From positions 1-19,147 of the forward strand of contig JAEDNG010000004.1 in the NCBI GenBank assembly GCA_016302625.1: a stretch of 19,147 nt of DNA, given 5' to 3'. The translations under genes and the position numbers were made by a program. The stretch is from Clostridiaceae bacterium (GTDB lineage: Bacteria; Bacillota; Clostridia; Oscillospirales; Acutalibacteraceae). Shown piece by piece: positions 1-7,811 of this stretch (positions within the stretch are counted from its first letter, which is position 1; every line of letters starts with the position of its first letter). The notes under the pieces are model-generated. The model was not told the origin of the DNA. It made no database searches and worked only from the letters and a program-made list of their open reading frames with translations.

Positions 1-30
1 TTAAGATTATAACCTATTTCAATTTTTTTG

Positions 31-47
31 TCAACGGTTTTCGTTGA
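31..47. repeat. Short hairpin upstream of ymdB
   Basis: TCAACG (31-36) and CGTTGA (42-47) form a perfect 6-bp inverted repeat around a 5-base loop, followed by a T-rich stretch (about 51-61). It could be a weak terminator for a gene left of the window. It also overlaps the predicted -35 box of ymdB, so an operator role is equally possible. The stem is short and no function can be assigned. Confidence 0.3.
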
Positions 48-71
48 AATATTTTTATTTTATGGTATAAT
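44..71 (+). promoter_or_regulatory. Predicted sigma-A promoter of ymdB
   Basis: TTGAAA (44-49) and TATAAT (66-71) are separated by 16 bases. A TG dinucleotide one base before the -10 box (63-64) makes it an extended -10 promoter. The position suits transcription of ymdB and probably the genes behind it. Confidence 0.6.
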
Positions 72-109
72 AATTACATATACGCTTTTATAATAATACG
101 GTGAAACAA

Positions 110-892
110 ATGAGAGTACTTGCAATCGGAGATGTATGCGGACCTGCCGGATGTGAAACGGTAAGGCGAATACTTCCGAATTTAAAAAAAGATAAAAAAA
201 TAGATATGGTGATTATTAACGGCGAAAATTCAGCCGATGGCAACGGAATTTTGCCCGAAAGTGCTGAATATCTTTTCTCCTGCGGCGCGGATGTGATTAC
301 CGGCGGCAATCATTCGCTTAGAAGAAAGCAGGTTTTTAATTACCTTGATGAGAATGATTTTGTGCTGCGGCCGCAAAATTTACCCGAGGCGGAGTGCGGA
401 AAAGGCTATTGCTTTATTGATTTAGGCTTTACGACTGCGGCGGTTATTAATCTGAGCGGGATAATATATCTTGAAAAGCTGGGTGCGTCAAACCCTTTTG
501 AAGCCGCGGATGATCTTATTGAGAGGGCTGATAAGGACGGTGCTAAAATAATCATCGTCGATTTTCATGCCGAGGCTACAAGCGAGAAACGCGCTTTGGG
601 GCTTTATCTTGACGGCCGTGTTTCTGCGGTTTTCGGAACTCATACCCATGTTCAGACAGCCGATGAGCAGGTTTTAAAAAACGGAACAGGGTATATTACC
701 GATATCGGAATGACAGGGCCTATTGATTCGGTGCTCGGAGTTAAAAGCGAAATTATAATTAACAGGCTTAAAAACAACGACATGTCAAAATTTGAACAGG
801 CGGAGGGAAGATGCATGCTTTGCGGTTGTATTTTTGATGTCGATGTAAGCACCGGAAAGACCTCATCTGCCAAACGAATCTGTATCAAATAA
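110..892 (+). CDS. ymdB: YmdB family metallophosphoesterase (TIGR00282 type)
   Basis: Predicted 260-residue metallophosphoesterase of the YmdB family. In Bacillus subtilis YmdB hydrolyses 2',3'-cyclic nucleotides and influences biofilm and motility decisions. All dinuclear metal ligands of the family are visible: D8 (IGDVCG), E39/N40 (NGEN), N67/H68 (GGNH), H153 (DFHAEATSE), and H178/H180 (GTHTHVQTAD). The length matches the family (about 260-265). An in-frame GTG at 101 would add three residues, but homologues begin at M-R-x-L, so the ATG at 110 preceded by GGTGA is preferred. The loop after NH reads SLRRK where many homologues have TWDKK, a small local divergence next to the active site. 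It is first in a plus-strand series and lies 27 bases before the lipoprotein gene. Cytoplasmic. Confidence 0.9.
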   Translation: MRVLAIGDVCGPAGCETVRRILPNLKKDKKIDMVIINGENSADGNGILPESAEYLFSCGADVITGGNHSLRRKQVFNYLDENDFVLRPQNLPEAECGKGYCFIDLGFTTAAVINLSGIIYLEKLGASNPFEAADDLIERADKDGAKIIIVDFHAEATSEKRALGLYLDGRVSAVFGTHTHVQTADEQVLKNGTGYITDIGMTGPIDSVLGVKSEIIINRLKNNDMSKFEQAEGRCMLCGCIFDVDVSTGKTSSAKRICIK

Positions 893-919
893 TTACATGC
901 TGAAAGGGAATTAAATATT

Positions 920-2533
920 TTGAAAATACACAAAAAAATATTGGCGGCCTTTTTGGCAATATTAATGTTTTTGCTTTGCGGCTGCCGTGAAAATACCGAC
1001 GGAGTATCCTCCTCAGAGACGGTTTTGAATATTTCCGCGTCTGATGCGAGAGATTATCTTACTCTGCTTTATTCGTCGTCTGACACATTTAATCCGTACA
1101 CGGCTACGACGGAAATTAACCGTCAGCTTTGCAAGCTCTTATATGAGCCGCTTATTAAACTTGATAATGAATTTAATATACACTATTGTCTTGCGGAAAA
1201 AATCGAAATTAACGGGGCTTCGTGTACCGTTACAATAAAGAATAGATTATTTTCCGACGGTTCTTCTTTAACAGCGGAGGATGTGGTTTATTCCTTTAAT
1301 CTTGCTAAAAAATCTGCAACGGAGTATGCGTATAAGCTTTACGAGGCGGTATCGGCAACTGCTGCGGATTCAAAAACAGTAGTTTTCAAGATGAACAAGG
1401 CGGATCCCTATTTTGCAAATTTGCTAGATTTTCCGATAATGAAAAAAAATTCGGAAAAAAGAACAAATTCCGACGGAGTGGTTTTCCCGCCGATCGGCTG
1501 TGGCAGGTATATGCCTAACGACGACATGACTAAGCTTGTTCTAAACGAAAAAACGCTCGGAAATTCCAATACTTTTTCCGTTAAAGAAATTCGGCTTATA
1601 AACGCTCCGGATGAAGAATCGGTTTCGCATTATGTTGAAATCGGCGCGGCGGATATGTATTACAGTGATATTTCGGACGGTAATATTCTTCGAATGAGCG
1701 GTAAAAAGGTTAACATTAATCTTAACCGTCTGATATATATAGGCGTAAACGTAAATCACGGTGATTTATCGCAGGCTGCTGTTCGTCAGGCGATTTCTTC
1801 CGGAATTGACCGCTCGGTTATTTGCAGGGACGGCTATTACAACAACGCGATAGCCGCAAACGGTTTTTATAATCCGGTCTGGCAGGCGGTTAAGTCTGTG
1901 CAAAATATAGAATTACAGGCAAATAAAGAAATAACAGTTGAGAATTTAGAGAAAATAGGATATAATAGTTTGGATAGTGCAGGAGTGCGCAAAAACGCGA
2001 GCGGAGCAAGACTTAAGTTTGACCTGCTTGTAAACAAGGAAAATCGCCTTCGTGTAGCTGCCGCAAGGCTTATTTCAAGTCAGCTGTCAGAGTGCGGCTT
2101 TAATATTCGGGTGGTCGAAAAATCCTATGAGGATTATACCGCCGCACTCTCGGAAGGAAACTTTCAGCTTTATCTCGCCGAGGTCGCGATTACACCCAAT
2201 ATGGATATTTCGAGCCTTATAATTGAGGGCGGCAGCGCGGCATATGGGGTTAAGAAATCCCACGACTCCGACGCTTCTTCTGAGAGCTCAGGAATAGACG
2301 GCACACAGGCCGAACAGCCCGTCGCAACAGCGGCAGAGCTTATCAAGGGCTTGTATTCTTCCGCTAATAACATAACAGACGTTGCCTCCGTTTTGCAGAC
2401 CGAAATGCCGTTCATTCCGGTTTGTTACAGGACGGGAGTGCTTTTCTGCAATGACAATATTGAAAATGTAAATAATTCCTCTGTGAGCGATATTTATTTT
2501 TCAATTGAATCATATAAAATCAAAACAAAATAG
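920..2533 (+). CDS. ABC transporter family-5 solute-binding lipoprotein (orphan)
   Basis: 537-residue extracellular lipoprotein of the SBP_bac_5 (OppA/DppA/NikA) family. A basic N-terminus and hydrophobic stretch end in LLCGC, giving a lipobox with lipidated C22. The family pattern is clear in residues about 50-170 (FNPYTATTEINRQ, then LLYEPLIKLD, then FSDGSSLTAEDVVYSF). These proteins deliver oligopeptides, nickel chelates or sugars to an ABC permease, but no permease or ATPase gene lies nearby, so the ligand is unknown. Residues about 444-474 are a Ser/Asp/Glu/Gln-rich insertion in the C-terminal lobe, probably a disordered loop. The start is a TTG (920) preceded by AAAGGGA about 10 bases upstream. 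Its stop lies 11 bases before the next ATG, so it is probably co-transcribed with the Asp23 and FakA genes, where such a protein is not usual. Confidence 0.88.
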   Translation: MKIHKKILAAFLAILMFLLCGCRENTDGVSSSETVLNISASDARDYLTLLYSSSDTFNPYTATTEINRQLCKLLYEPLIKLDNEFNIHYCLAEKIEINGASCTVTIKNRLFSDGSSLTAEDVVYSFNLAKKSATEYAYKLYEAVSATAADSKTVVFKMNKADPYFANLLDFPIMKKNSEKRTNSDGVVFPPIGCGRYMPNDDMTKLVLNEKTLGNSNTFSVKEIRLINAPDEESVSHYVEIGAADMYYSDISDGNILRMSGKKVNINLNRLIYIGVNVNHGDLSQAAVRQAISSGIDRSVICRDGYYNNAIAANGFYNPVWQAVKSVQNIELQANKEITVENLEKIGYNSLDSAGVRKNASGARLKFDLLVNKENRLRVAAARLISSQLSECGFNIRVVEKSYEDYTAALSEGNFQLYLAEVAITPNMDISSLIIEGGSAAYGVKKSHDSDASSESSGIDGTQAEQPVATAAELIKGLYSSANNITDVASVLQTEMPFIPVCYRTGVLFCNDNIENVNNSSVSDIYFSIESYKIKTK

Positions 2534-2544
2534 GAGGATATATT

Positions 2545-2895
2545 ATGATTGCTTATGAGACAAGACTGGGAAAGATTGATATTTCCGAAGCATATCTTTC
2601 AAAGCTTATAGGTCATGAGGTGACATCCTGCTTCGGCGTTGTCGGAATGGTTCCGAGCAACAGCCGGCAAAAGATTTTTAATAAGTTCTCAAAGGCTGAT
2701 CAGCCTGATACCGGAATTAAGGTTACGGGTGACGCGGATACTGTATCGGTGGAGCTTCATATCGTGGTCACCTACGGTATGAATATTAACGCGATTGCCG
2801 CGAGCATTACCGAAAAAGTAAAATATGTTGTTAAAGATACTGCGGGAATTACCGTCAGTAAGGTTACAATAAAAATTGACGGTATCAAGGAATAA
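2545..2895 (+). CDS. yloU: Asp23/Gls24 family protein (YloU-like)
   Basis: 116-residue Asp23/Gls24 (DUF322) protein. The typical features are the start (YETRLGKIDISEAYLSKLIGHEVTSCFGVVGM), the central strand SVELHIVVTYGMNINAIAASITEKVKYVV and the C-terminal VSKVTIKIDGI. Family members are small cytoplasmic proteins linked to envelope or alkaline stress and in some species attach to the membrane through a partner. A strong Shine-Dalgarno (AGGAGG) sits just before the ATG. The gene is directly followed by the fatty acid kinase gene, the same order as yloU-yloV in Bacillus, which supports both calls. The exact biochemical role is not established for the family. Confidence 0.88.
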   Translation: MIAYETRLGKIDISEAYLSKLIGHEVTSCFGVVGMVPSNSRQKIFNKFSKADQPDTGIKVTGDADTVSVELHIVVTYGMNINAIAASITEKVKYVVKDTAGITVSKVTIKIDGIKE

Positions 2896-2924
2896 CCGAT
2901 TACCGCACTAAGGAGTGTTTATAT

Positions 2925-4601
2925 TTGTTTAACGGCGATACTTTACGCGACGCTATGATTTCCGCCGCGAATAATCTTTCAAATAACCGCAAGCAAATCG
3001 ATGATTTAAATGTTTTTCCGGTGCCTGACGGCGATACGGGAACGAATATGTCGATGACCCTCGGAAATTCCGCAAGGGAGCTTGAAAAATTAAGCGGAGC
3101 TACTGCGGGAAAGGTAGCTTCTGTGAACGCGTCCGCACTTCTTCGCGGCGCCAGAGGCAATTCGGGCGTTATTACCTCTCTGCTTTTCAGAGGCTTTGCA
3201 AAAGGAATAGGCGACGATGAATTTGTTACAGCAGAAAATATCGCGGCGGCCTTTGCTCTCGGTGTTGAGGCGGCTTACAAGGCTGTCATGAAGCCGACGG
3301 AGGGTACTATACTTACAGTTGCGAGAGTTGCATCCGAGCATGCTAAGGCGGCTCTTGATAACGGAAAAGACGAGCTCGGTGTTTTTGACGCGGCTATTGA
3401 GGGCGCGAAAATCGCATTGGAGGAAACTCCTGAGCTTCTTCCCGCGCTTAAAAAGGCGGGGGTTGTAGACGCAGGCGGAAAGGGCTTTGTCACCATTCTT
3501 GAAGGAATGATGTCGGTATTAAGGGACGGAGTAATAATTCAGTCGAACGCCGCCGCTTCTACTGAAGATACAGAGGAAGAAACCTCCAGAAACGCGGCAG
3601 GCGAGTATGAAACCGAGATAACCTTTACCTACTGTACGGAATTTATAGTTAACCGCGATAAGGAGTTAGGCAAGGAGCCGTCGGAGCTGCGGGCATATCT
3701 TGAAAGCATCGGTGACTGCGTGGTTGTTGTTGACGACGATGAAATAATCAAGGTACACGTTCATACCGACCACCCCGGAAATGCAATTGAAAATGCGCTT
3801 ACCTTCGGTCAGCTTGTCCACCTTAAAATTGAAAACATGCGCGACCAGCACGAAAGAGCCAAGCACGACGCTGAAAGCGCGCAGAAAAAGCCGGCTAAGA
3901 GCGCGGATTTAACAGAAACCTTTATTCCGGTTGCTCCCACAAAGCCCGTAGGCTTTGTTTCTGTCTGCGCCGGTGACGGAATTGCAAATCTGTTTAAAGA
4001 CTTAGGTGTTGATACAATTGTGTCCGGCGGTCAGACCATGAATCCGAGCACCGACGATATTCTAAAAGCTATCGAAGCTACTCCGGCGGAGACGGTATAT
4101 GTACTGCCTAATAATAAAAACATTATCATGGCGGCGGAGCAGGCAATTCCGATAAGCACAAGAAAGGTAATTGTTATCCACACAAGGACCATTCCGCAGG
4201 GCATTTCGGCAATGTTAGCATATGACGGCGATAATGACTGCGAGACAAATGCGATTGAAATGCAGAAATCGACCGAGAGGATAGCTACCGGACAGATTAC
4301 CTTTGCCGCACGCGATTCGGACTTTGACGGTCATGAGATTAAAAAGGGCGAGCTTCTTGCTATGCTTGGCGGTAAGATTTCCTTTGTCGATACCGACCTT
4401 GAAAAGAGCGTTATGAAGCTCTTAAAGCAGATGATAAAGCGCGACAGCCAGTTTGTCACCGTAATTTACGGCGAAGATGTTACAGACGAGCAGGCGGCGG
4501 CGCTTGAGGAGCAAATTCAGCAGAAATACGGCTCTAAAACCGAAATCACCGTGATAAACGGGGGTCAGCCGATTTACTACTATATCCTTTCGGTAGAGTA
4601 A
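2925..4601 (+). CDS. fakA: DAK2-domain fatty acid kinase FakA (YloV)
   Basis: 558-residue FakA/YloV protein. With a FakB partner carrying the acyl chain, FakA phosphorylates free fatty acids to acyl-phosphate for phospholipid synthesis. The N-terminal DhaL/DAK2 ATP-binding domain (about 1-200) shows the Mg-binding signature DLNVFPVPDGDTGTN (D35, D37) and the LLRGARGNSGVI loop. A middle region follows (about 220-310, ending VHVHTDHPGNAIE). The C-terminal FakA domain (about 340-558) contains GGQTMNPSTDDI and ends with PIYYYILSVE. Length is normal (about 550). The start is TTG at 2925 with AAGGAG 10 bases upstream. It lies between yloU and recG, the conserved Firmicutes order. No fakB (DegV) gene is in the window. 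Confidence 0.93.
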   Translation: MFNGDTLRDAMISAANNLSNNRKQIDDLNVFPVPDGDTGTNMSMTLGNSARELEKLSGATAGKVASVNASALLRGARGNSGVITSLLFRGFAKGIGDDEFVTAENIAAAFALGVEAAYKAVMKPTEGTILTVARVASEHAKAALDNGKDELGVFDAAIEGAKIALEETPELLPALKKAGVVDAGGKGFVTILEGMMSVLRDGVIIQSNAAASTEDTEEETSRNAAGEYETEITFTYCTEFIVNRDKELGKEPSELRAYLESIGDCVVVVDDDEIIKVHVHTDHPGNAIENALTFGQLVHLKIENMRDQHERAKHDAESAQKKPAKSADLTETFIPVAPTKPVGFVSVCAGDGIANLFKDLGVDTIVSGGQTMNPSTDDILKAIEATPAETVYVLPNNKNIIMAAEQAIPISTRKVIVIHTRTIPQGISAMLAYDGDNDCETNAIEMQKSTERIATGQITFAARDSDFDGHEIKKGELLAMLGGKISFVDTDLEKSVMKLLKQMIKRDSQFVTVIYGEDVTDEQAAALEEQIQQKYGSKTEITVINGGQPIYYYILSVE

Positions 4602-4620
4602 TTGAAAGAGGAGAAAACTT

Positions 4621-6648
4621 ATGCTGACAGCTTCCACCGATATTCAGTATTTAAAGGGCGTGGGTGAAAAGCGGGCTGAGCTTTTGCGCAAAAAGGGCAT
4701 CGATACGGTCGGTGCTCTTTTGCGTTTTTATCCGCGCGCGTATCTTGACTGGCGTAACGTTACTCCTATCGCTGAGTGCCCCTTTGATGAAAATGTCTGT
4801 GTAAGGGCAAAAATTGTAACTCCTGTAAAAAAGAATTACATACGCAAGGATATGACGCTTTTTAAATTTAACGCCGAGGACGAAAGCGGACTTATGGAAG
4901 TCACGCTTTTCAATCAAAAATTCTTGGCTGATAAGCTTCACGAGGGTTCTACCTATCTTTTTTACGGAAAATTAGGCGGGAGCTTTGTAATGCGGCAGAT
5001 GCCGTCGCCCGAAATTAAGGAGGGCGGCTTCAACGGAATAGAGCCGATTTATGTTTCTTCCGGAAAGCTTACTTCAAAGGCAATCGAAAACCTGATGATA
5101 AACGCACTTCAAAGCGGTATTACCTTGCCCGATATTCTGCCTGACAGCATAAGGGAAAGAAATAAACTTTGCGGCTTTGATTTTGCGGTTAAGAATATAC
5201 ATTTTCCGTTAGCTCCCGAAAATCTCGAACGCGCGAAAAAAAGGCTTGTTTTTGAAGAGCTTTTTGTCTTGCAGACCGGTCTTTCCTTTCTTAAAAAACG
5301 TAAGCGTGGGCTTACGGGATATACGGTAAATCCGGCTATATTTGAGGAATTTAAAAAGACTTTGCCCTTTTCCTTAACAGGGGCGCAGGAAAGGGTTGTA
5401 AACGAATGTCTTGCCGATATGTCGTCGGGCAGACCGATGAACAGACTTGTTCAAGGTGACGTCGGCAGCGGAAAAACGGCTGTTGCCGCCGCGCTCTGCT
5501 TTGTTTCGGCAGGCAGCGGCTTTCAGGCGGCGCTGATGGCCCCGACCGAGATTTTAGCCGAGCAGCATTTCAAAACTCTAAGCTCCATAACGGAGAAGAG
5601 CGGAATTAAATGTGCTCTGCTTACAGGTTCAATGACAAAAAAACAAAAAAACGAGGTAAAAGCGGCGCTTAAAAGCGGAGATATCGACGTCGCCGTTGGT
5701 ACTCACGCGCTTTTAACCGACGATGTGGAATTTAACAGCTTAGGGCTTGTAATAACCGACGAACAGCACCGATTCGGCGTGGAACAAAGGGGCAGACTTT
5801 CGTTAAAGGGGCAAAACCCGCATACGCTTGTCATGTCGGCAACGCCGATTCCGCGAACGCTGGGACTAATAATCTACGGCGATCTTGATATCAGTATTAT
5901 TGACGAATACCCGAAGGGCAGACAGCAGATTGATACCTACTGCGTCACCTCGGCATATCATAGTCGTGTTTATAAATATATCAGAAAATTTTTGGACGAG
6001 GGAAGACAGGGGTATATCGTCTGTCCGTTGGTGGAAGAAAACGAGGTACTTTCCGCTGTTTCGGCAAATGAGTATTACGAAAGTTTAAAGAACGGCGAAT
6101 TTTCGGATTATTCGGTCGGTCTGCTCCACGGAAAAATGAAACCCAAGGAAAAAGAGGCGGTTATGCGTAGCTTTGCCGATGGGGAAATACAGCTGCTCAT
6201 AGCCACAACGGTTATCGAGGTCGGAATAGACGTTCCGAACGCGGTTATTATGGTGATTGAAAACGCCGAGCGGTTCGGACTGTCCCAGCTTCATCAGCTT
6301 CGCGGGAGAATAGGGAGGGGGCAGTACAAATCCGCCTGTATTTTGATTTCTGACAGCACTGCCTATGACACTAAAAAAAGGTTAAAGGTAATAAAAGAAT
6401 GCCGCGACGGCTTTAAAATCGCGGACGAGGATTTAAAGCTGCGCGGCCCGGGGGATTTTTTAGGCTCCCGTCAGCACGGACTGCCGGACATGAAAATCGC
6501 GGATATTTTTGCTGACCGTGAAACCTTGCATCTGGCGGGCAGGGAAGCGGAGAGGCTTTTAAAGCAAGATCCTTCGCTTTCCGAGCCCGAAAACGCGGCG
6601 CTTAAAGCCGAGATTACCGAGCTTTATAAAAGGCTTAATCAGAATTAG
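4621..6648 (+). CDS. recG: ATP-dependent DNA helicase RecG
   Basis: 675-residue RecG, the double-stranded DNA translocase that reverses stalled forks and processes Holliday junctions and R-loops. An N-terminal HhH-like entry (IQYLKGVGEKRAELLRKKGI) and the wedge/OB domain (about 60-180) come first. Helicase domain 1 carries Walker A GDVGSGKT (K285, T286) and Walker B DEQH (380-383), followed by motif III (MSATPIPRTL). Helicase domain 2 has TTVIEVGIDVPNA, QLHQLRGRIGRG and the RecG-specific tail LRGPGDFLGSRQHG. Length is normal. The start ATG has GAGGAG upstream, 19 bases after fakA. The last codons coincide with a hairpin that can terminate the convergent feoA, only 8 bases away. Confidence 0.97.
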   Translation: MLTASTDIQYLKGVGEKRAELLRKKGIDTVGALLRFYPRAYLDWRNVTPIAECPFDENVCVRAKIVTPVKKNYIRKDMTLFKFNAEDESGLMEVTLFNQKFLADKLHEGSTYLFYGKLGGSFVMRQMPSPEIKEGGFNGIEPIYVSSGKLTSKAIENLMINALQSGITLPDILPDSIRERNKLCGFDFAVKNIHFPLAPENLERAKKRLVFEELFVLQTGLSFLKKRKRGLTGYTVNPAIFEEFKKTLPFSLTGAQERVVNECLADMSSGRPMNRLVQGDVGSGKTAVAAALCFVSAGSGFQAALMAPTEILAEQHFKTLSSITEKSGIKCALLTGSMTKKQKNEVKAALKSGDIDVAVGTHALLTDDVEFNSLGLVITDEQHRFGVEQRGRLSLKGQNPHTLVMSATPIPRTLGLIIYGDLDISIIDEYPKGRQQIDTYCVTSAYHSRVYKYIRKFLDEGRQGYIVCPLVEENEVLSAVSANEYYESLKNGEFSDYSVGLLHGKMKPKEKEAVMRSFADGEIQLLIATTVIEVGIDVPNAVIMVIENAERFGLSQLHQLRGRIGRGQYKSACILISDSTAYDTKKRLKVIKECRDGFKIADEDLKLRGPGDFLGSRQHGLPDMKIADIFADRETLHLAGREAERLLKQDPSLSEPENAALKAEITELYKRLNQN

Positions 6649-6650
6649 CC
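6626..6650 (-). terminator. Probable terminator of feoA inside the recG 3' end
   Basis: Read on the minus strand, GGCTAAT, loop TCTG and ATTAAGCC form a 7-bp stem with one bulged A, followed by TTTTAT. It starts 6 bases after the feoA stop codon and lies over the last codons and stop of recG. On the plus strand the hairpin is followed by GAAAATC, so it should not act on recG. The bulge lowers confidence. Confidence 0.5.
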
Positions 6651-6655
6651 GAAAA

Positions 6656-6877
6656 TCAGTTTATAAGTATATCGGCGCAGTCCTCAGAGCGTATTGCGAT
6701 TACGGCGCCGCGGATAAGAAACGCCTTTGGGTCTCCGCCGGGACTTTTACCGACACATTCTACATAGGTGTCGGGAGTAAGCCCGATATCAAGCAGCCGC
6801 CTTCTCATACTTCCGCCCATAAGAATTTGTCCTATTCTTGCATTTTCACCGGGATTTATATTATTAAGACTTTTCAT
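6656..6877 (-). CDS. feoA: FeoA family SH3-like protein
   Basis: 73-residue FeoA protein, a small cytoplasmic SH3-like beta-barrel that works with the ferrous iron permease FeoB. Family features are visible: the N-terminal LNNINPGENARIGQI, then MRRRLLDIGLTPDTYVECV, then GDPKAFLIRGAVIAIRSEDCADI. Length is typical for a standalone FeoA (70-80). The ATG is preceded by AAGGAG at good spacing. No feoB or second feoA is present; the neighbours are recG (convergent) and an AraC regulator (divergent). It may assist a feoB elsewhere or be an independent FeoA-domain protein. Iron-dependent control is plausible from the palindromic upstream sequence but not shown. Confidence 0.88.
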   Translation of the reverse strand: MKSLNNINPGENARIGQILMGGSMRRRLLDIGLTPDTYVECVGKSPGGDPKAFLIRGAVIAIRSEDCADILIN

Positions 6878-6897
6878 AAGTACTTCACTCCTTGAAT

Positions 6898-6925
6898 GTT
6901 AGCTAAATGAAACAGTTACACTAAC
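6898..6925. promoter_or_regulatory. Possible operator close to feoA
   Basis: GTTAG (6898-6902) and CTAAC (6921-6925) are inverted around an 18-base centre, and the left side contains the palindrome TTAGCTAA (6899-6906). The TTAG/CTAA elements recall the half-sites of DtxR-family iron regulators, which often control feo genes. The match is partial, and no clear feoA promoter hexamers could be fixed. Confidence 0.25.
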
Positions 6926-6954
6926 ATAATATTCCGTGTTGTCCTATTATGTTA
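6922..6954. repeat. Perfect 10-bp inverted repeat between feoA and araC
   Basis: TAACATAATA (6922-6931) and TATTATGTTA (6945-6954) are exact reverse complements around a 13-base spacer. The element sits in the divergent feoA/araC control region, and its right arm runs into the extended -10 sequence TGTTATAAT (6950-6958). It looks like an operator for a dimeric regulator. The bound protein is not identifiable. Confidence 0.6.
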
Positions 6955-7001
6955 TAATTAATCCGGAAGTGCTTGCAAATTAAAAAAACATATGATATAT
7001 T
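6950..7001 (+). promoter_or_regulatory. Candidate promoters of the AraC gene with CTTGCAAA box
   Basis: Two candidates exist. One is an extended -10, TGTTATAAT (6950-6958), without a good -35 box; it would give a leader of about 50 bases. The other is TTGCAA (6973-6978), 17 bases, TATATT (6996-7001), but its expected start point (about 7008) would cut into the ribosome-binding site AAGGTGAT (7006-7013). The first is therefore more likely. CTTGCAAA (6972-6979) may instead be a regulator site, as it recurs at the operon promoter near 13582-13589. Confidence 0.45.
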
Positions 7002-7016
7002 ACAGAAGGTGATAGC

Positions 7017-7811
7017 ATGGACGTTATTTATGAAAATAAGACGCGGACAATTGAATATATGAAAAGCGATGGTCTCGGTCCGACGGTTCATTTGCATAAG
7101 GAGTTAGAGGTAGTATATGTCAGAAACGGTAAGTCCGTGGCGTACGCCGATAAAAACAGCTATCTGTTAAATCCGGGAGATATGTTCATAACCTTTCCAA
7201 ATCAGATACATTATTACAAAACGGTACAGCGCGGCGAATATATGGTTATTATTTTTTCACCCGATATCATATACGGTCATTCTTCGGAAATTTCCAAAAG
7301 CATACCGGACACAAATATTATATCCGTTTCCGATAATAAGGAGCTGAAAGAAGTATTTGACAGGATATATACGGCGGGCGGACAGTATAAAAATCTCGCT
7401 ATAAACGGTTATCTCAATGTCATGATGAGCCTTATTTTGCCGGGACTTCAGCTTAAAACGGTCAATGCGGAAAATAACTCCGCTTTTTACAATATAATAG
7501 ATTTCTGCACACATAATTATAAAGACGATATTACTCTTGATTATGTTGCGGAAAGTCTGCATTTAAGTAAATATTACATATCGCATTTAATCAACAAAAG
7601 GCTGAAACAGAATTTCAATGAATACATAAACAACCTGAGGATAACCGAGGCATGCAACCTCCTGCGAGAAACCGATACAAAAATAGCCGACATCTCTGAA
7701 GATGTCGGCTTCGGAACGATAAGATCGTTTAACCGTGCGTTCAAACAGATAATGAACGTGTCGCCCGCGGAATACCGAGGTAATTCAAACGCGCTTAAAA
7801 GATCTTTTTAA
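7017..7811 (+). CDS. AraC family transcriptional regulator with cupin sensor domain
   Basis: 264-residue AraC/XylS-type regulator. Residues about 20-95 form a cupin-like sensor domain (LHKELEVVYVRNG, then YLLNPGDMFITFPNQIHYY). Residues about 155-255 form the two-HTH DNA-binding domain. HTH1 is about 171-192 (TLDYVAESLHLSKYYISHLI). HTH2 is about 221-243 (KIADISEDVGFGTIRSFNRAFK), closing with the family signature MNVSPAEYR. It probably senses a sugar-derived ligand and controls the convergent operon. The start ATG follows AAGGTGAT. Its 3' end overlaps the last gene of the operon by 17 bp, with no room for a terminator between them. Codons for residues 223-231 contain an 11-bp palindrome that is a terminator on the opposite strand. 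The ligand is unknown. Confidence 0.9.
   Translation: MDVIYENKTRTIEYMKSDGLGPTVHLHKELEVVYVRNGKSVAYADKNSYLLNPGDMFITFPNQIHYYKTVQRGEYMVIIFSPDIIYGHSSEISKSIPDTNIISVSDNKELKEVFDRIYTAGGQYKNLAINGYLNVMMSLILPGLQLKTVNAENNSAFYNIIDFCTHNYKDDITLDYVAESLHLSKYYISHLINKRLKQNFNEYINNLRITEACNLLRETDTKIADISEDVGFGTIRSFNRAFKQIMNVSPAEYRGNSNALKRSF
7679..7710 (-). terminator. Intrinsic terminator of the minus-strand operon, inside the araC coding region
   Basis: AGCCGACATCT (7685-7695) and AGATGTCGGCT (7700-7710) make a perfect 11-bp, GC-rich stem with a 4-base loop. On the minus strand it is followed at once by A, five T and GT (7684-7677), the layout of an intrinsic terminator. It lies about 85 bases beyond the stop of the last operon gene (7795). 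On the plus strand it is followed by TCGGAACG, with no T run, so araC transcription should pass. Confidence 0.8.

Noticed and set aside
101..109. GTG start of ymdB
   Set aside because: Homologues begin at the M-R-x-L of the ATG at 110; the GTG is part of the likely ribosome-binding region.
6750..6774. 7-bp inverted repeat CCGACAC/GTGTCGG inside feoA, as a recG terminator
   Set aside because: No T-run follows on either strand; probably chance in coding sequence.
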